DNA of 64,000 bases from Rummeliibacillus pycnus_A (GTDB lineage Bacteria > Bacillota > Bacilli > Bacillales_A > Planococcaceae), in contig NZ_CP132291.1 of assembly GCF_044359855.1 (NCBI RefSeq), positions 4,278,001 through 4,342,000 on the forward strand, given 5' to 3'. Below are positions 8,823 to 17,962 of the stretch, one piece after another. A model generated the notes under the pieces. It was not told the DNA's origin, searched no databases, and saw only the letters and a program-made list of their open reading frames with translations. The stretch's first letter is position 1, and each line of letters starts with the position of its first letter. Made by a program: the position numbers and the translations under genes.

Positions 8823-9346
8823 TTTTCCACCTCGGAATTTTCAACCGTAAGTCTTTTAAAATGTGGAAACTTAATTGTGCTTACCATCAAATATGAAAGT
8901 ACACATGTGCTTAATGCCAATACGATTGAGTTATTCATGAAACTTAATATAACAAGACATATTCCTGCTAATGGAATAGGCATTCCAATGAATGTCGGAG
9001 ACTTGCTTTGAAGAACATTAAATCTGGAAAGGCGAATCGCTCCACAAGTGCCATATGCCAGCGTACACAAAATCCCAATAAACGGAATACTATACAACGC
9101 TACATTATAAGCGAGCATAGCAGGAGCCACACCAAACGTGATCAAATCAGCAAAAGAATCCAGTTCCTTCCCAATGTCCGAAACTGCATTTAGTTTACGT
9201 GCGACCATGCCGTCGAAAAAGTCGAGAAACATACCAAAAAAAATGAAGAACACTGCTGAATAGAAATCTTGAAAGAACAAAGAACGAATGGCAAGAAGTC
9301 CGCAAATAAAGTTTCCAATTGTAATCATACAGGGTATATATTTCAT
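8801..9346 (-). CDS. pssA: CDP-diacylglycerol-serine O-phosphatidyltransferase
   Basis: 181 residues from ATG at 9346, chosen because GGAGG lies 11 nt upstream; a longer frame has no ribosome site. Makes phosphatidylserine from CDP-diacylglycerol and serine at the membrane, the first step to phosphatidylethanolamine. The CDP-alcohol phosphotransferase motif is clear: DFFDGMVAR then GKELDSFADLITFG with the conserved Asp residues. Multiple hydrophobic helices follow. First gene of a two-gene operon with a DedA protein. Confidence 0.88.
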   Translation of the reverse strand: MKYIPCMITIGNFICGLLAIRSLFFQDFYSAVFFIFFGMFLDFFDGMVARKLNAVSDIGKELDSFADLITFGVAPAMLAYNVALYSIPFIGILCTLAYGTCGAIRLSRFNVLQSKSPTFIGMPIPLAGICLVILSFMNNSIVLALSTCVLSYLMVSTIKFPHFKRLTVENSEVEKWEQFRN

Positions 9347-9588
9347 AGTTAAATAAACCTCCAAATAATTCAAAACAACACAATGATAAAAAATAGTCTT
9401 ACAACACACCTTAAAAATAGAGAAGAGGTTTCATTTGGCAAATGTTTTTGTAGCGAATGTAAAACGTAAGCTACAGAACAGTGTCTAATTTAGAGAATTC
9501 AATTAACTTTTACCAATTACCTATCCTCACCTTTTCAATTTGACTGAATAAATTAGGTAACATATAAGATGCCTTGGGGAGGATGAAG

Positions 9589-10209
9589 ATGATTTATTAT
9601 TGTCCTTACTGTAATCATTTGATCGATTATGCAACAAGAAATAACACGACGATCATTGATGAATGGAATTACGTTCTTGCTCCGCCTCCGCCTAAGCTGC
9701 AAATTGTCACTGTTGATCCGAAAACAAGCGCACTGCTCGTTTTAGATATGGAAGCGACGATATGTAATAATCCTCGCTGTATTGCATCCATCTCAAATAT
9801 CAAACCGTTACTGACGAAAAGCCGTGAACGGGGCATGTTAGTTGTCTATAGTCTTACACATAATGGAAATGCCTCAGATATTGCTCCTCAGCTTTCTCCC
9901 TTGTCCAATGAACCTGTTGTGAAATCAAACGTTGATAAATTTTATGAAACCGATCTCGATCAAATCCTAAAAGAGCACGACATTAAAAACGTAATCGTTA
10001 CCGGGTATGCAGCTAATGGTGCAGTTCTTCATACAGCGACAAGCGCTGCTTTTCGGGGATATCATGTCATTGTTCCTGTTGACGGAATTTCAGCATTTAA
10101 TCCTTATGCCGAACAATATACATCTTGGCATATGTTGAATAGTCCGGGGACCCGGAACAAGGCCGTTTTAACCAAAAGTGATTGGATACAATTCGGTCGT
10201 CCTTATTAG
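9589..10209 (+). CDS. Isochorismatase-fold protein without catalytic Cys
   Basis: 206 residues from ATG 9589, which has GGGGAGG 6 nt upstream; a TTG and an ATG further 5' overlap the ribosome site. The chain begins with CPYC, a possible half zinc knuckle, then the isochorismatase-like fold from about residue 48 (LLVLDMEAT). The Asp (D53) and Lys (in VVKSNVDKFYETD) of the usual triad are present, but the nucleophile position reads TGYAANGAVLHTA, where family enzymes have CV. A binding role or a different chemistry is therefore likely. Monocistronic, with a terminator 95 nt downstream. Confidence 0.65.
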   Translation: MIYYCPYCNHLIDYATRNNTTIIDEWNYVLAPPPPKLQIVTVDPKTSALLVLDMEATICNNPRCIASISNIKPLLTKSRERGMLVVYSLTHNGNASDIAPQLSPLSNEPVVKSNVDKFYETDLDQILKEHDIKNVIVTGYAANGAVLHTATSAAFRGYHVIVPVDGISAFNPYAEQYTSWHMLNSPGTRNKAVLTKSDWIQFGRPY

Positions 10210-10302
10210 TGATCCTATTTCACAATCAATTTATTAATATTTCCTAAAGATAGAAAATAATCAAACTTTTTTATAAATATCAAACTTAAATCTGTTGAAT
10301 AA

Positions 10303-10345
10303 GAATCCCTTTTGATCAATCTTTTTTCAAAAGGGATTTTTCAAA
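10303..10345 (+). terminator. Rho-independent terminator
   Basis: AATCCCTTTTG pairs with CAAAAGGGATT, followed by TTTC. Confidence 0.65.
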
Positions 10346-10453
10346 TTTATCGTGAAATATGGGTTTGTCTAGGCCCACAAAGAGAGTTACTTTGAAGAAC
10401 CACAGGAAAAATTTGGGTTTTGATTGTTCCGAAGGCTTCCCGCACTTTTCTAA

Positions 10454-11582
10454 TTATTCCACCAAGCTTTCTGTCAATTGTTTTTCTTTCCACACAAATG
10501 TAATACCGAGGCCAATGACCATAATAACAGCTGCGAAAAGGTAAGGATAGTGGATGTTTACGTCAAATAGTATTCCGCCTAACATTGGTCCGATGATATT
10601 ACCTAAGCTCGTATAGGTTGAGTTCATTCCAGCAATAAATCCTTGTTCGTTACCGGCAGTTTTTGATAAAAATGTCGTCAATGCCGGACGTAACCGCTAA
10701 TATTGCACCTGCAATTAAACATAATTGGATCAATTTCTTTTCACCGAGTTTATCTATCATTTTTCCAAACATAAATATTTGTACTATAACACCGAAGATT
10801 GAGCTTATTGTAATAATGGCTGCAATGTCCTTCGGCGTGAAGCCGAATTTATGATCAGAAAATAGGCTGAAAACAGTTTCATATGCAGATAAACCGAAGG
10901 CGAGTACAAATACAATGATAAATGGAATGAAATAAAGTGGATTAAGTGATTTTTTTAAATCGTTTATAAAGCTTGTTTGCTTTGTTTTAGCAGAAATCTC
11001 TGCAAGCTGTTCCTTCGTTAGCGGCTCTTTTAAAATAAATATTGATGAAATACACGCTAAAAAGGCAATTGCTGCCGCAAAGAAGAAGGGCATGCGTATA
11101 CCGTATTCAGCAATAAAGCCACCAAAGCCAGGTCCTATAATAAAGCCAGTACTAATTGCGGCAGAAATATAACCCATCGCTTTTGGTCGTTCCTGAACTG
11201 ATGTAATATCTGCAACATATGCAGTAACACCTGGCATAATAAAGGCGGCACTAATTCCCCCTAACATTCTTGATAGATAAAGCACCGATACATGCGTGCC
11301 TAAACCAAAGATAAGTTCTGAAATACCAAAAAGGAATAAACCAATTGTGATGATTTTCTTCCTGCCATAACGGTCAACCCAACGACCTGCGAGTGGTGAC
11401 ATAAGTAGTTGTGCCACCGCAAATACGGCGACAAGATTACCCATCGTTTTTCCTGATAAATGCATGATATTCATAAATGATGGCATAACTGGAATGATGA
11501 GACCAACTCCGAGAAATGCAATGAATATATTGCTTAGAAGAATAATTAATATCGACTTTTGTTCTTTTATTGTTTTTTTCAT
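10454..11582 (-). pseudogene. MFS multidrug-type transporter, disrupted
   Basis: The first 294 or so codons give a normal MFS half and more: WVDRYGRKK (motif A), a GPGFGGFIAEYG motif C and MFGKMIDKLGEKK at the start of the second half. After AGAILAVTSG the frame breaks. The rest continues in another frame as TTFLSKTAGNEQGFIAG to the end. About 30 residues (one helix) are missing at the joint, so an internal deletion with frameshift has inactivated it. Related to NorA/Bmr-type drug efflux pumps. A MarR gene lies 156 bp upstream in the same direction and probably controlled it. Confidence 0.75.
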
Positions 11583-11737
11583 ATATTAACATCTCTTTCT
11601 ATAAGTATCATTGTTGTGAAATACCTCTGAATGGGTTCCGAATTAATATCTTTTGAATCCATCTTCTTGCTACGTAGAACTGCACCACTGTTTAAATATT
11701 GCTTATTTTATTTTGCGAATTTTAATTCCATTTGTAA

Positions 11738-12160
11738 TTATTCCATAGCTTCTTTTGTTAGTATTTTTAACATTTTTTCAAATTGTTCTATTTCCTCTGC
11801 GGTACATTTGTTTTTCAAATTTGTAATTATTTTATTAATAAAATTATCATTAAGAGAGTAATACTCCATAAATTTATCTGTTACTTGGAGGTAATATACA
11901 CGTTTATCTTTTTCGTCATTGAATTTTGTAAGATACCCTTTTTTAATCAATTTGTTGATTCTATAAGTTGCATTCGGCTGTGATATATTAAAAAACTCTG
12001 CAAGCTCGCTATAGGTAGGTTTTTTTAAGAAATATACAACTTCAAGGCATGCCATTTCTACAGCACTTAAATTTTCAATCTCTACTTGGCCGTGAGCGGT
12101 CTTTTTATAAAAATTCATAGTAAGTTTCATATACAAATCTTCAAAGAGTTCATTCAACAC
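11738..12160 (-). CDS. MarR family regulator
   Basis: 140 residues from GTG 12160, chosen because GAAAGGAG sits 8 nt upstream. Winged-helix DNA-binding core: YSELAEFFNISQPNATYRIN (recognition helices) and the wing NDEKDKRVYYLQVT, with helical dimerisation ends. MarR proteins repress adjacent transport genes and release on ligand. It is followed by the broken MFS gene. A 10-bp inverted repeat just upstream of the start is the likely operator, implying autoregulation. Confidence 0.8.
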   Translation of the reverse strand: MLNELFEDLYMKLTMNFYKKTAHGQVEIENLSAVEMACLEVVYFLKKPTYSELAEFFNISQPNATYRINKLIKKGYLTKFNDEKDKRVYYLQVTDKFMEYYSLNDNFINKIITNLKNKCTAEEIEQFEKMLKILTKEAME

Positions 12161-12180
12161 ATTATTTTCTCCTTTCTGCA

Positions 12181-12220
12181 ATAAACTTAAAAAAATTTAA
12201 TTAAAATATTTTAAGTTTAT
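12181..12220 (-). promoter_or_regulatory. Inverted repeat, likely MarR operator
   Basis: ATAAACTTAA (12181-12190) and TTAAGTTTAT (12211-12220) are perfect inverted copies 20 bp apart in the promoter region of the MarR gene. Confidence 0.5.
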
Positions 12221-12293
12221 GTTAAATTAAATAAAATTCATTGTCAAATGATATGAAAAACTAATGAAATACGGTAGAAAGGTTGATTGAAGA

Positions 12294-12479
12294 AGATATG
12301 AACTTAATGTTGCCCTTGTAGAAAAAATTGAAGCGGAAGGCAGCGATAAAAATCTTTTGTATTATCTGATGCATTTCCAAGCAGGGAAGGGAAGGAAAGG
12401 AACGGAAAAAGCAGTGAAACTATATGAGGATATACGGAAGCTTAGAGTATGGTGCCAGGTACTCACAGAATTATTTTAG
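12294..12479 (+). pseudogene. Unidentified C-terminal gene fragment
   Basis: An open stretch reads RYELNVALVEKIEAEGSD and on through LYYLMHFQAGKGRKGTEKAV with no start codon or ribosome site. Its last codons run into GGTGCCAGGTACTCA, the same text that begins the spacer repeat of the LXG array at 47-58 kb. It is a truncated gene of unknown family. Confidence 0.35.
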
Positions 12480-12784
12480 GATTTAGTATTTACAAGTCAT
12501 TTAAACATTCGAATATTATTAGGCATATTTAAGTGAGAACTTATTGATCAATGAGCTTGGTAATATTTTGCGTATGTTGGTATAAAACAAAGTTTGATAA
12601 CAATTTATTATAAACACTACATCTTTTTTTGTAATCTAAGCTAACAAGAAAGATGCTTGCTTTATAAGAATAATATAGCTACCGAATTGAAGACTAGACA
12701 CCTAGCAAAAAGCTATCATTATCAATGCATAATCAAAAAGTAAATTTAGCGAAAAGGGAATAAAGATGTAAATAAACTTTAAAC

Positions 12785-12935
12785 CACTTATTCCGTCTTT
12801 CTCTTTTGTAAATATGGTAATAATGAAATTACCCCAAGGATGACTAAACAAGATCCAATCCACAGCGGAGATACAAAATCATATCCTTTCCTTATTCTAA
12901 CACCACCTAGTGACGAACCTTATGCTAAGCTGAAA
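12785..12935 (-). pseudogene. MFS transporter C-terminal remnant
   Basis: On the minus strand: LGSSLGG, then GYDFVSPLWIGSCLVILGVI and LLPYLQKRK, a last MFS helix pair with basic tail. In-frame stops flank it. No N-terminal part is present. Confidence 0.5.
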
Positions 12936-13173
12936 ACAGATTAAACTTTCAAAGCATTTGATAGCAACACAGTTTTTCCTTTGGTTGGTGTACAGAGATA
13001 ATAAAGTCGTTTAATTTACAATAAAGTCGTTTAAAATCCGCCAGTCATGTTATTCAACAATCGGGCCAGGGATTGCCTAAATAATAAGCTTTTGAAATAA
13101 TTGGTATTGAGTTAAAGGGCAGGATTGTTCAATAACTACAGTGAATTACAAAAGTTTAAAAGGGTGAATTAAT

Positions 13174-13416
13174 ATGAGGAAGTTTTTATACTCTGGTTTA
13201 GTACTAATTTTAGGTTTGGTCTTTACTGTGTTCCTTGGTGGAAGTCTTGGAGGTGGGGATGGAAGAATAAATAGCGGAGTCTTTAATTCTGCTATGTCTG
13301 GATTAATCTTTGCAATAATTTTTCTTAGTGCCACCATTGTTTTCTCGACTTTAATGATAATTGAAGAACTAAGAAGAACTAGGTGGAAATTTAATTGGAG
13401 GGCTTATCAATTATAG
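13174..13416 (+). CDS. Small two-helix membrane protein
   Basis: 80 residues: basic start, helix at about 6-24, a glycine-rich loop GGSLGGGDGR, a second helix at about 42-64, and a charged tail. AAAGGGTGA is 10 nt before the ATG. No family recognised. It is one of four small orphan genes (13.2-15 kb) separated by copies of the dispersed hairpin repeat, which suggests a region that collects cargo. Confidence 0.45.
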   Translation: MRKFLYSGLVLILGLVFTVFLGGSLGGGDGRINSGVFNSAMSGLIFAIIFLSATIVFSTLMIIEELRRTRWKFNWRAYQL

Positions 13417-13417
13417 G

Positions 13418-13475
13418 GCGCAATTCTATAGTAGAAATTGCGCTCTTTCTTGATGTATAGGGCCAGATTGTGGAG
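13418..13475 (+). repeat. Dispersed hairpin repeat, copy
   Basis: GGGCGCAATTCTA ... TAGAAATTGCGCTC hairpin followed by AGGGCCAGATTGTGGA. Same family as copies at 13974, 14442, 38539 and 63187. Confidence 0.55.
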
Positions 13476-13580
13476 GAAAGTAATCACCTATTTCTGTATA
13501 ATCCAATTGAGATTATCAACAAATGAACTTACACTAACGGTGGGGTTAATTTAGGATACAATACTTTGAAGAGGTGTCAC

Positions 13581-13883
13581 ATGAAAATAGATAAATGGAT
13601 TCCTTTAGCAAACATTAATGATAAAAGCAAGATATGGGCGGGGACAAGAGTTAGATTATACAATGTGGGCTTAAATGTTGAAGATAGAAATGATGATTAT
13701 TACGAATACTTAGTTTCGTATATTTATGATAACGCTGAATTTTTGCAGCTAACAAATTTGTCTCCTGAAGAAGCAGGGAATATAATTTGTATTTTACAAA
13801 AGGATTTACCCAATCATTATGCTTTAGGTAAAACATTAAAGAAGATGATAGGGGTAGAAAATACATTTGTATTAGAGGAATAA
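13581..13883 (+). CDS. Hypothetical soluble protein
   Basis: 100 residues from ATG 13581 (GAGGTG at 6 nt); the upstream TTG overlaps the ribosome site. Begins KIDKWIPLANIND, followed by a segment rich in Asp/Tyr and a helical C-terminus. No cysteines, signal or membrane span. Family not recognised. Confidence 0.45.
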   Translation: MKIDKWIPLANINDKSKIWAGTRVRLYNVGLNVEDRNDDYYEYLVSYIYDNAEFLQLTNLSPEEAGNIICILQKDLPNHYALGKTLKKMIGVENTFVLEE

Positions 13884-13973
13884 TAACTATTGTGAAATTT
13901 TATATAGGGGTTTGTATTAATTAAGCTACCGGAGGCTTTATTTTAAATAATATAAGTTTGAGAGATGTTTTAG

Positions 13974-14040
13974 TTATTCCATTAAAGGGCGCGTTTACTT
14001 AGAAACGCGTCTTTTATTTAAAGTGTCATTTTGTTGAGAA
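13974..14040 (+). repeat. Dispersed hairpin repeat, copy
   Basis: ATTCCATTAAAGGGCGCGTTT, loop, AAACGCGTC, then TTTAAAGTGTCATTTTGTTGA. Confidence 0.5.
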
Positions 14041-14141
14041 AAGTAAACACATATTTATAATGCAATCGAGATTGTGGAGGATTACACTTGAACTAACGAA
14101 CCAGGTTAATTGAACAACAAAAATATAGATGAGGGAATTAG

Positions 14142-14429
14142 ATGAAGACAAACGAAGAAGCAATTTGGGGAATAATAAAAAATATTTTTTCTTATGTTAA
14201 ATACCTAACCTTATCAAAAGAAGAAAAGACTGAAGTTAATATAAGTTTAGTTAAAGAAAAATATTGGTTCCAAGAATTAGTGATTACTCAACCATCTGTG
14301 CTTAAATTGATAGAAGGAGATAAAGAAATTAGGCAATATTTTTCATCGAGAAAGAGGGTTAGAAATTTGCTAAGGGACAAAAAGGAACGTCAGCGATTTA
14401 AAGGGCTATTAAAGGGTAAATTGAATTGA
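14142..14429 (+). CDS. Hypothetical soluble protein
   Basis: 95 residues, highly charged, helical, with a strongly basic C-terminus (RDKKERQRFKGLLKGK). GAGGG lies about 9 nt before the ATG. No family recognised. The basic tail could bind nucleic acid, but that is speculation. Confidence 0.45.
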   Translation: MKTNEEAIWGIIKNIFSYVKYLTLSKEEKTEVNISLVKEKYWFQELVITQPSVLKLIEGDKEIRQYFSSRKRVRNLLRDKKERQRFKGLLKGKLN

Positions 14430-14441
14430 ACTAACGATCTG

Positions 14442-14515
14442 CCACAATCGGGCGCATTTCCAGAGTAATGGATCTGTGCTTTTTACATTAAAGGGCCAGA
14501 CTGTTGAATAAAATG
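14442..14515 (+). repeat. Dispersed hairpin repeat, copy
   Basis: CCACAATCGGGCGCATTTCC start, poor stem, then ACATTAAAGGGCCAGACTGT and TGAATAA. Confidence 0.5.
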
Positions 14516-14767
14516 GTAAATTGTATAGTGAAGATTGTGAAGAATTCACTTAAACTAACGCAGTATTTAGTTAAAGAATAAGAAAGATGAAAGTATATAT
14601 AAGAAAAACTAAAAATAGTTTAATGTGTTATAATTGTGAATATATAACTGTTTAGTAGAGAATAGCAATTGCTTTAAATAAGGGGATTTAAAATAATTGG
14701 TATATAACAAAACAGTAGTTTTGTATGGGATCAATCCTATTTATAATAGATAAGAGGAGTGAAGGGA

Positions 14768-14986
14768 ATGAAAGAAAATCTAAAAATTGCTTGGATAACT
14801 TCATGGTTTGCACTTGTGGGGCAGTTAGCAATTTTCATAGGAGTGGCGATATTCACAACAAATTGGCGGTTTGTAATGTGGAGTTTTATGGTGAGTATGA
14901 TTGTAGGGGTTCCTAGTATGATTAATACTTGGCGAGCACAGAAAAAAGCGAATAGCAATAAAAACAACGGAGCTGTCTGGGACTGA
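14768..14986 (+). CDS. Small membrane protein cut by IS end
   Basis: 72 residues from ATG 14768 (GAGGAG at 8 nt). Two hydrophobic segments (about 9-32 and 38-55) and a basic tail. The last residues and the stop lie in the terminal repeat of the IS3-family element that begins at 14981, so the natural C-terminus has been replaced. Family not recognised. Confidence 0.4.
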   Translation: MKENLKIAWITSWFALVGQLAIFIGVAIFTTNWRFVMWSFMVSMIVGVPSMINTWRAQKKANSNKNNGAVWD

Positions 14987-15017
14987 ACCCTTAAAATGAG
15001 ACAGTCTCAAAAAAGCA

Positions 15018-15866
15018 TCATCCAACCAGTTGTCGATATTGAATCGGCGACTGGTTGTTTAGTTTTATTTGAATTCGAGTATTGTTATAATAAGTTATAT
15101 AGTCCCGTACGGTTTGCTCTACAATTGCCGTTGTAGTGCGAGTTAATCCGTCGAGATAGAACGTTTCTGACTTTAGCGTCGCATGAAACGATTCGATTGG
15201 GGCATTATCAGCGGGCGTTCCTTTACGGGACATGCTCATGGTAATGCCTTTTGCTTTTACTGCTCTTTGATACGTATAGGACGTATAAACCGAACCTTGA
15301 TCGCTATGAAGAATACATCCTTCGGGTAAATTATCGATTTGAGACAGTGTATCTAATACAAATGTTGTGTCCTGACAATCTCCAATCGAATACGCTACAA
15401 TCTCACTATTATATACATCTAAAATACTTGAAAGATATAATTGCTTTCCCCCAAAAGGCAAGTACGTAATATCGGTTACTAGTTTTTGCAGTGGCTGCGT
15501 TGCTTTAAATTCTCTGTTCATTAAGTTTTCAGCTACATAATAGGGTTGTCCAGTAGCTTTACGCTTTTTCACTTTCACACGACATTGCCAATTATATTTT
15601 TGCATAACACGTTGAACAACTTTATGGTTTACTAACTCCTCTTTTCGTAAAAGAGCTGTAATTTTTCGATAACCATATCTGAATTTATTTGCTTTACATA
15701 AATCGCCTATCTTTTGTTCAAGAGCGATTTTTGATTTTGTATTGGTTGATATTTTCTTCCAACGATAATAAGTAGATCTTGGTACACCTAAATGAGCACA
15801 AATTATTTGTACTGTTACTTTCCCTCTGTATGAATCGATTAATTCCACTGCTACTTGTCCAACCAC
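15018..15866 (-). CDS. IS3-family transposase OrfB (DDE integrase domain)
   Basis: 282 residues when read from GTG 15866; in the element it is normally made as an OrfAB fusion. HTH_21-type N-terminus (GVPRSTYYRWKK), then the rve catalytic core: TDITYLPFGGKQ (first Asp), LHSDQGSVYTS (second Asp) and GTPADNAPIESFHATLKSE (Glu). All three acidic residues are present. A slippery A-AAA-AAG at 15887-15893 inside the orfA end fits -1 frameshifting into this frame. Confidence 0.88.
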   Translation of the reverse strand: MVGQVAVELIDSYRGKVTVQIICAHLGVPRSTYYRWKKISTNTKSKIALEQKIGDLCKANKFRYGYRKITALLRKEELVNHKVVQRVMQKYNWQCRVKVKKRKATGQPYYVAENLMNREFKATQPLQKLVTDITYLPFGGKQLYLSSILDVYNSEIVAYSIGDCQDTTFVLDTLSQIDNLPEGCILHSDQGSVYTSYTYQRAVKAKGITMSMSRKGTPADNAPIESFHATLKSETFYLDGLTRTTTAIVEQTVRDYITYYNNTRIQIKLNNQSPIQYRQLVG

Positions 15867-16168
15867 TTCCTCTCCAATTCTGCGTACTTTTTTAACACTT
15901 CAATTTGTTGTTTCAAATAACGATTCTCCATTTCTAATCTTGACTGTTCGCTTTCATATTCAGGACCTTTACCGAAGGTATATTGTTTGCCAACTGGCTG
16001 TTCAAAGCGATGAATTTCTCCATTTCTATACCATCGCATCCATGTTTCTACCTGTGTTTTATTTCGAATGTTCAAAGTTTCCATTACTTCCCGTACTGGA
16101 ATTCCCGCTAATTTCATTTCAATTGCTTTCATTTTTATTTCATACGGATAACTTACTCTTGTCCCCAT
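15851..16168 (-). CDS. IS3-family transposase OrfA (HTH)
   Basis: 105 residues from ATG 16168 with GGAGG upstream. Helix-turn-helix KAIEMKLAGIPVREVMETLN for terminal repeat binding, and a leucine-zipper-like helix (EMENRYLKQQIEVLKKY) at the C-terminus. The A6G slippery run lies near its 3' end, giving the OrfAB transposase by -1 frameshift. Confidence 0.85.
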   Translation of the reverse strand: MGTRVSYPYEIKMKAIEMKLAGIPVREVMETLNIRNKTQVETWMRWYRNGEIHRFEQPVGKQYTFGKGPEYESEQSRLEMENRYLKQQIEVLKKYAELERKWLDK

Positions 16169-16319
16169 TAGAAAAAACACCTCCAAAGAAATAGTTAGGT
16201 AACTAATACCCGAATTCCTTTAAAGATGCTTTTTTGTTTTGTCTAACCCAGTGGGGTCAGTTCAGTCTTTTAAGATGACCTTTTTTATTGAACTAAACCA
16301 GCTAATAGAAGGATAAACG

Positions 16320-16390
16320 TTATTCAATTAATGGGCGCTATCCTTGAAAAAGGATAAGTGTTCATTTTTTCATTTAAGGCCATTTTCTTT
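16320..16390 (+). repeat. Dispersed hairpin repeat, copy
   Basis: TATTCAATTAATGGGCGC, stem TATCCTT/AAGGATA, then TTTCATTTAAGGCCATTTTC. The stem matches the copy at 60482. Confidence 0.55.
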
Positions 16391-16444
16391 AACAAGGAAT
16401 ATCGCTATCCCATTGCCTAAAGGCTGGCCCATAGGATATTTACA

Positions 16445-16867
16445 TTAATCATACGTAGCATATTTAGTTAACTGCTCAAATTCTTTGTCAGAGATATGTC
16501 GATGGGAATAGGATAAAACAGTATAATTGGTATCTCCTTTGTCAGCGGGTATCCGGATAGTCATACGAATTAACTTGTATGGAGGGCCATGCGCACCTTC
16601 AAATCCGATCACTCTTAATGTAATGTCATATCGATCGTTTCCAGATACCTTTTCTATTCTCCCATATTCGAATAACTGATTATCACCGTGCTTTTGCATT
16701 ATATCAAGAATTGTTCCATCTAAGCTTCTTAGGAATGCCCTTTCCATTAAACTTGGAAATTGATTTTGGGGTATTGCTTCAGTATCCACCTTTGCTTCTG
16801 TATTTTCTCCACCTAAACTGAGCAGAAGAAAAGTGATAATGAATATGGGGAGTATAGTTTTATTCAT
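16445..16867 (-). CDS. Secreted DUF3888 protein
   Basis: 140 residues from ATG 16867 (AAAGGTGGTG at suitable distance). Signal peptide about residues 1-25 ending TEA-K. The mature part has the DUF3888 pattern YGRIEKV, YDITLRVIGFEGAHGPPY and a closing SYSHRHIS. The family is extracytoplasmic in Bacillus and of unknown function. Monocistronic. Confidence 0.7.
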   Translation of the reverse strand: MNKTILPIFIITFLLLSLGGENTEAKVDTEAIPQNQFPSLMERAFLRSLDGTILDIMQKHGDNQLFEYGRIEKVSGNDRYDITLRVIGFEGAHGPPYKLIRMTIRIPADKGDTNYTVLSYSHRHISDKEFEQLTKYATYD

Positions 16868-17063
16868 TAGGCACACCACCTTTTGAAAGATATAATTCCC
16901 ATAATGATGGAGTTTATCCTTGTATCAGGAGAATATATTCAGGTGCGTTTTACTTAAAAAGACATATTCAACAATCGGGCGCTATTATTAAATATAACCT
17001 AGATTTTTAAACGACTTTATTGTTATATTTTTAAGTACAGTGAAGAATCTTATATAGAAAATA

Positions 17064-17114
17064 AAACAAGCATAACCCCGTCCTAAGTTTAGAACGGGGT
17101 TATGCTTGTTTTAG
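17064..17114. terminator. Bidirectional terminator, repeated at 60 kb
   Basis: AAACAAGCATAACCCCGT with its complement, loop TAAGTTTA. It is T-rich on both sides. The hairpin and the next 35 nt (TTTTAAAATTAAATAA...) recur at 60308-60385. Confidence 0.75.
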
Positions 17115-17187
17115 GTTTTAAAATTAAATAAATTTATTGTCTTTTTTCAGTTGGATCATACCGTATCTCTACATAGATAAAATTCGT

Positions 17188-17799
17188 TTATTTTTTATGT
17201 GTATGTCTACCAAGACCGATTGCTTCAATGGGTCCTTTCGTAATAATTCTAAAAAGAATCGAGGCCATTTCTTCTGGTGATTGCTTCATCCCGGTATTTA
17301 GCCATTGTTGGATCACTCCTAAATGAGCGGCCGAAATATAAGTTGTCAAGATTTCAATAGGTACAGTTGTTGAAGGATTATTTAATTTTTTAAAGAAGAA
17401 GTTTTGAATCATGACTTCTTTTAATTTTTCCTGAAATGAGGGGTCCCCATTTGGTCCAAGAATAGCTCGTAAAAAGTCGGCATTTTCTCGCATATATTCT
17501 AAAATTGTAACGATAAAAGGAAAAGGTTTTTCGTTTGCGATTAATACTTCTAAATCGTATACCTGTACGTCACGTACATTCTCTAAAATGTTTTTTATAA
17601 CTTCGTCTTCACATTGTTCCAATAAGTCATATTTGTCCTGATAGTGTAAGTAAAATGTACCTCGGTTAATATTCGCTCTTTCCGTTAAATCTCGAACGGT
17701 GATCGCTTCAAAACGCTTCTTTTCCATTAGCTCTGTCAATGCTTGCTTAATTTCACTTTTTGTTTTCAGTATTCGGCGATCTTGTTTGGATTGAGTCAT
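17188..17799 (-). CDS. TetR family repressor
   Basis: 203 residues from ATG 17799 (GGAG upstream); a longer frame lacks a ribosome site. N-terminal TetR HTH: AITVRDLTERANINRGTFYL then HYQDKYDLLE. The C-terminal ligand domain is of the type seen in B. subtilis YhgD, whose neighbour is yhgE. The gene is divergent from a YhgE-like gene, with a palindromic operator between them, so it probably represses that gene and itself. Confidence 0.8.
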   Translation of the reverse strand: MTQSKQDRRILKTKSEIKQALTELMEKKRFEAITVRDLTERANINRGTFYLHYQDKYDLLEQCEDEVIKNILENVRDVQVYDLEVLIANEKPFPFIVTILEYMRENADFLRAILGPNGDPSFQEKLKEVMIQNFFFKKLNNPSTTVPIEILTTYISAAHLGVIQQWLNTGMKQSPEEMASILFRIITKGPIEAIGLGRHTHKK

Positions 17800-17924
17800 A
17801 AAAACATCTCCTAAATCAATAGATAATGAACATATAGTATATAAGTGTTTAAAAATCAACAAGGTGAATTTTATTGTTTATTGTATATTACACTATCTTG
17901 AATATAATAAACAGTATGTTTATA

Positions 17925-17943
17925 AATGAACATCGTGTTCATT
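17925..17943. promoter_or_regulatory. TetR operator palindrome
   Basis: AATGAACA-TCG-TGTTCATT, perfect dyad just upstream of the ribosome site of the YhgE-like gene. A half-site ATAATGAACAT lies near 17822-17832 in front of the repressor gene. Confidence 0.65.
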
Positions 17944-17962
17944 ATCTGAAAGGAGAGATTTG

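Larger units (their letters stand above)
14981..16267 (-). mobile_element. IS3-family insertion sequence, about 1.29 kb
   Basis: Bounded by perfect inverted termini GACTGAAC (14981-14988) and GTTCAGTC (16260-16267), within longer imperfect repeats that also share AAAAAAGCATC. Carries orfA and orfB on the minus strand in overlapping frames. No target duplication is apparent. A solo copy of the orfB-side end lies at 25496-25597. Frames are intact, so it could be active. Confidence 0.85.
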
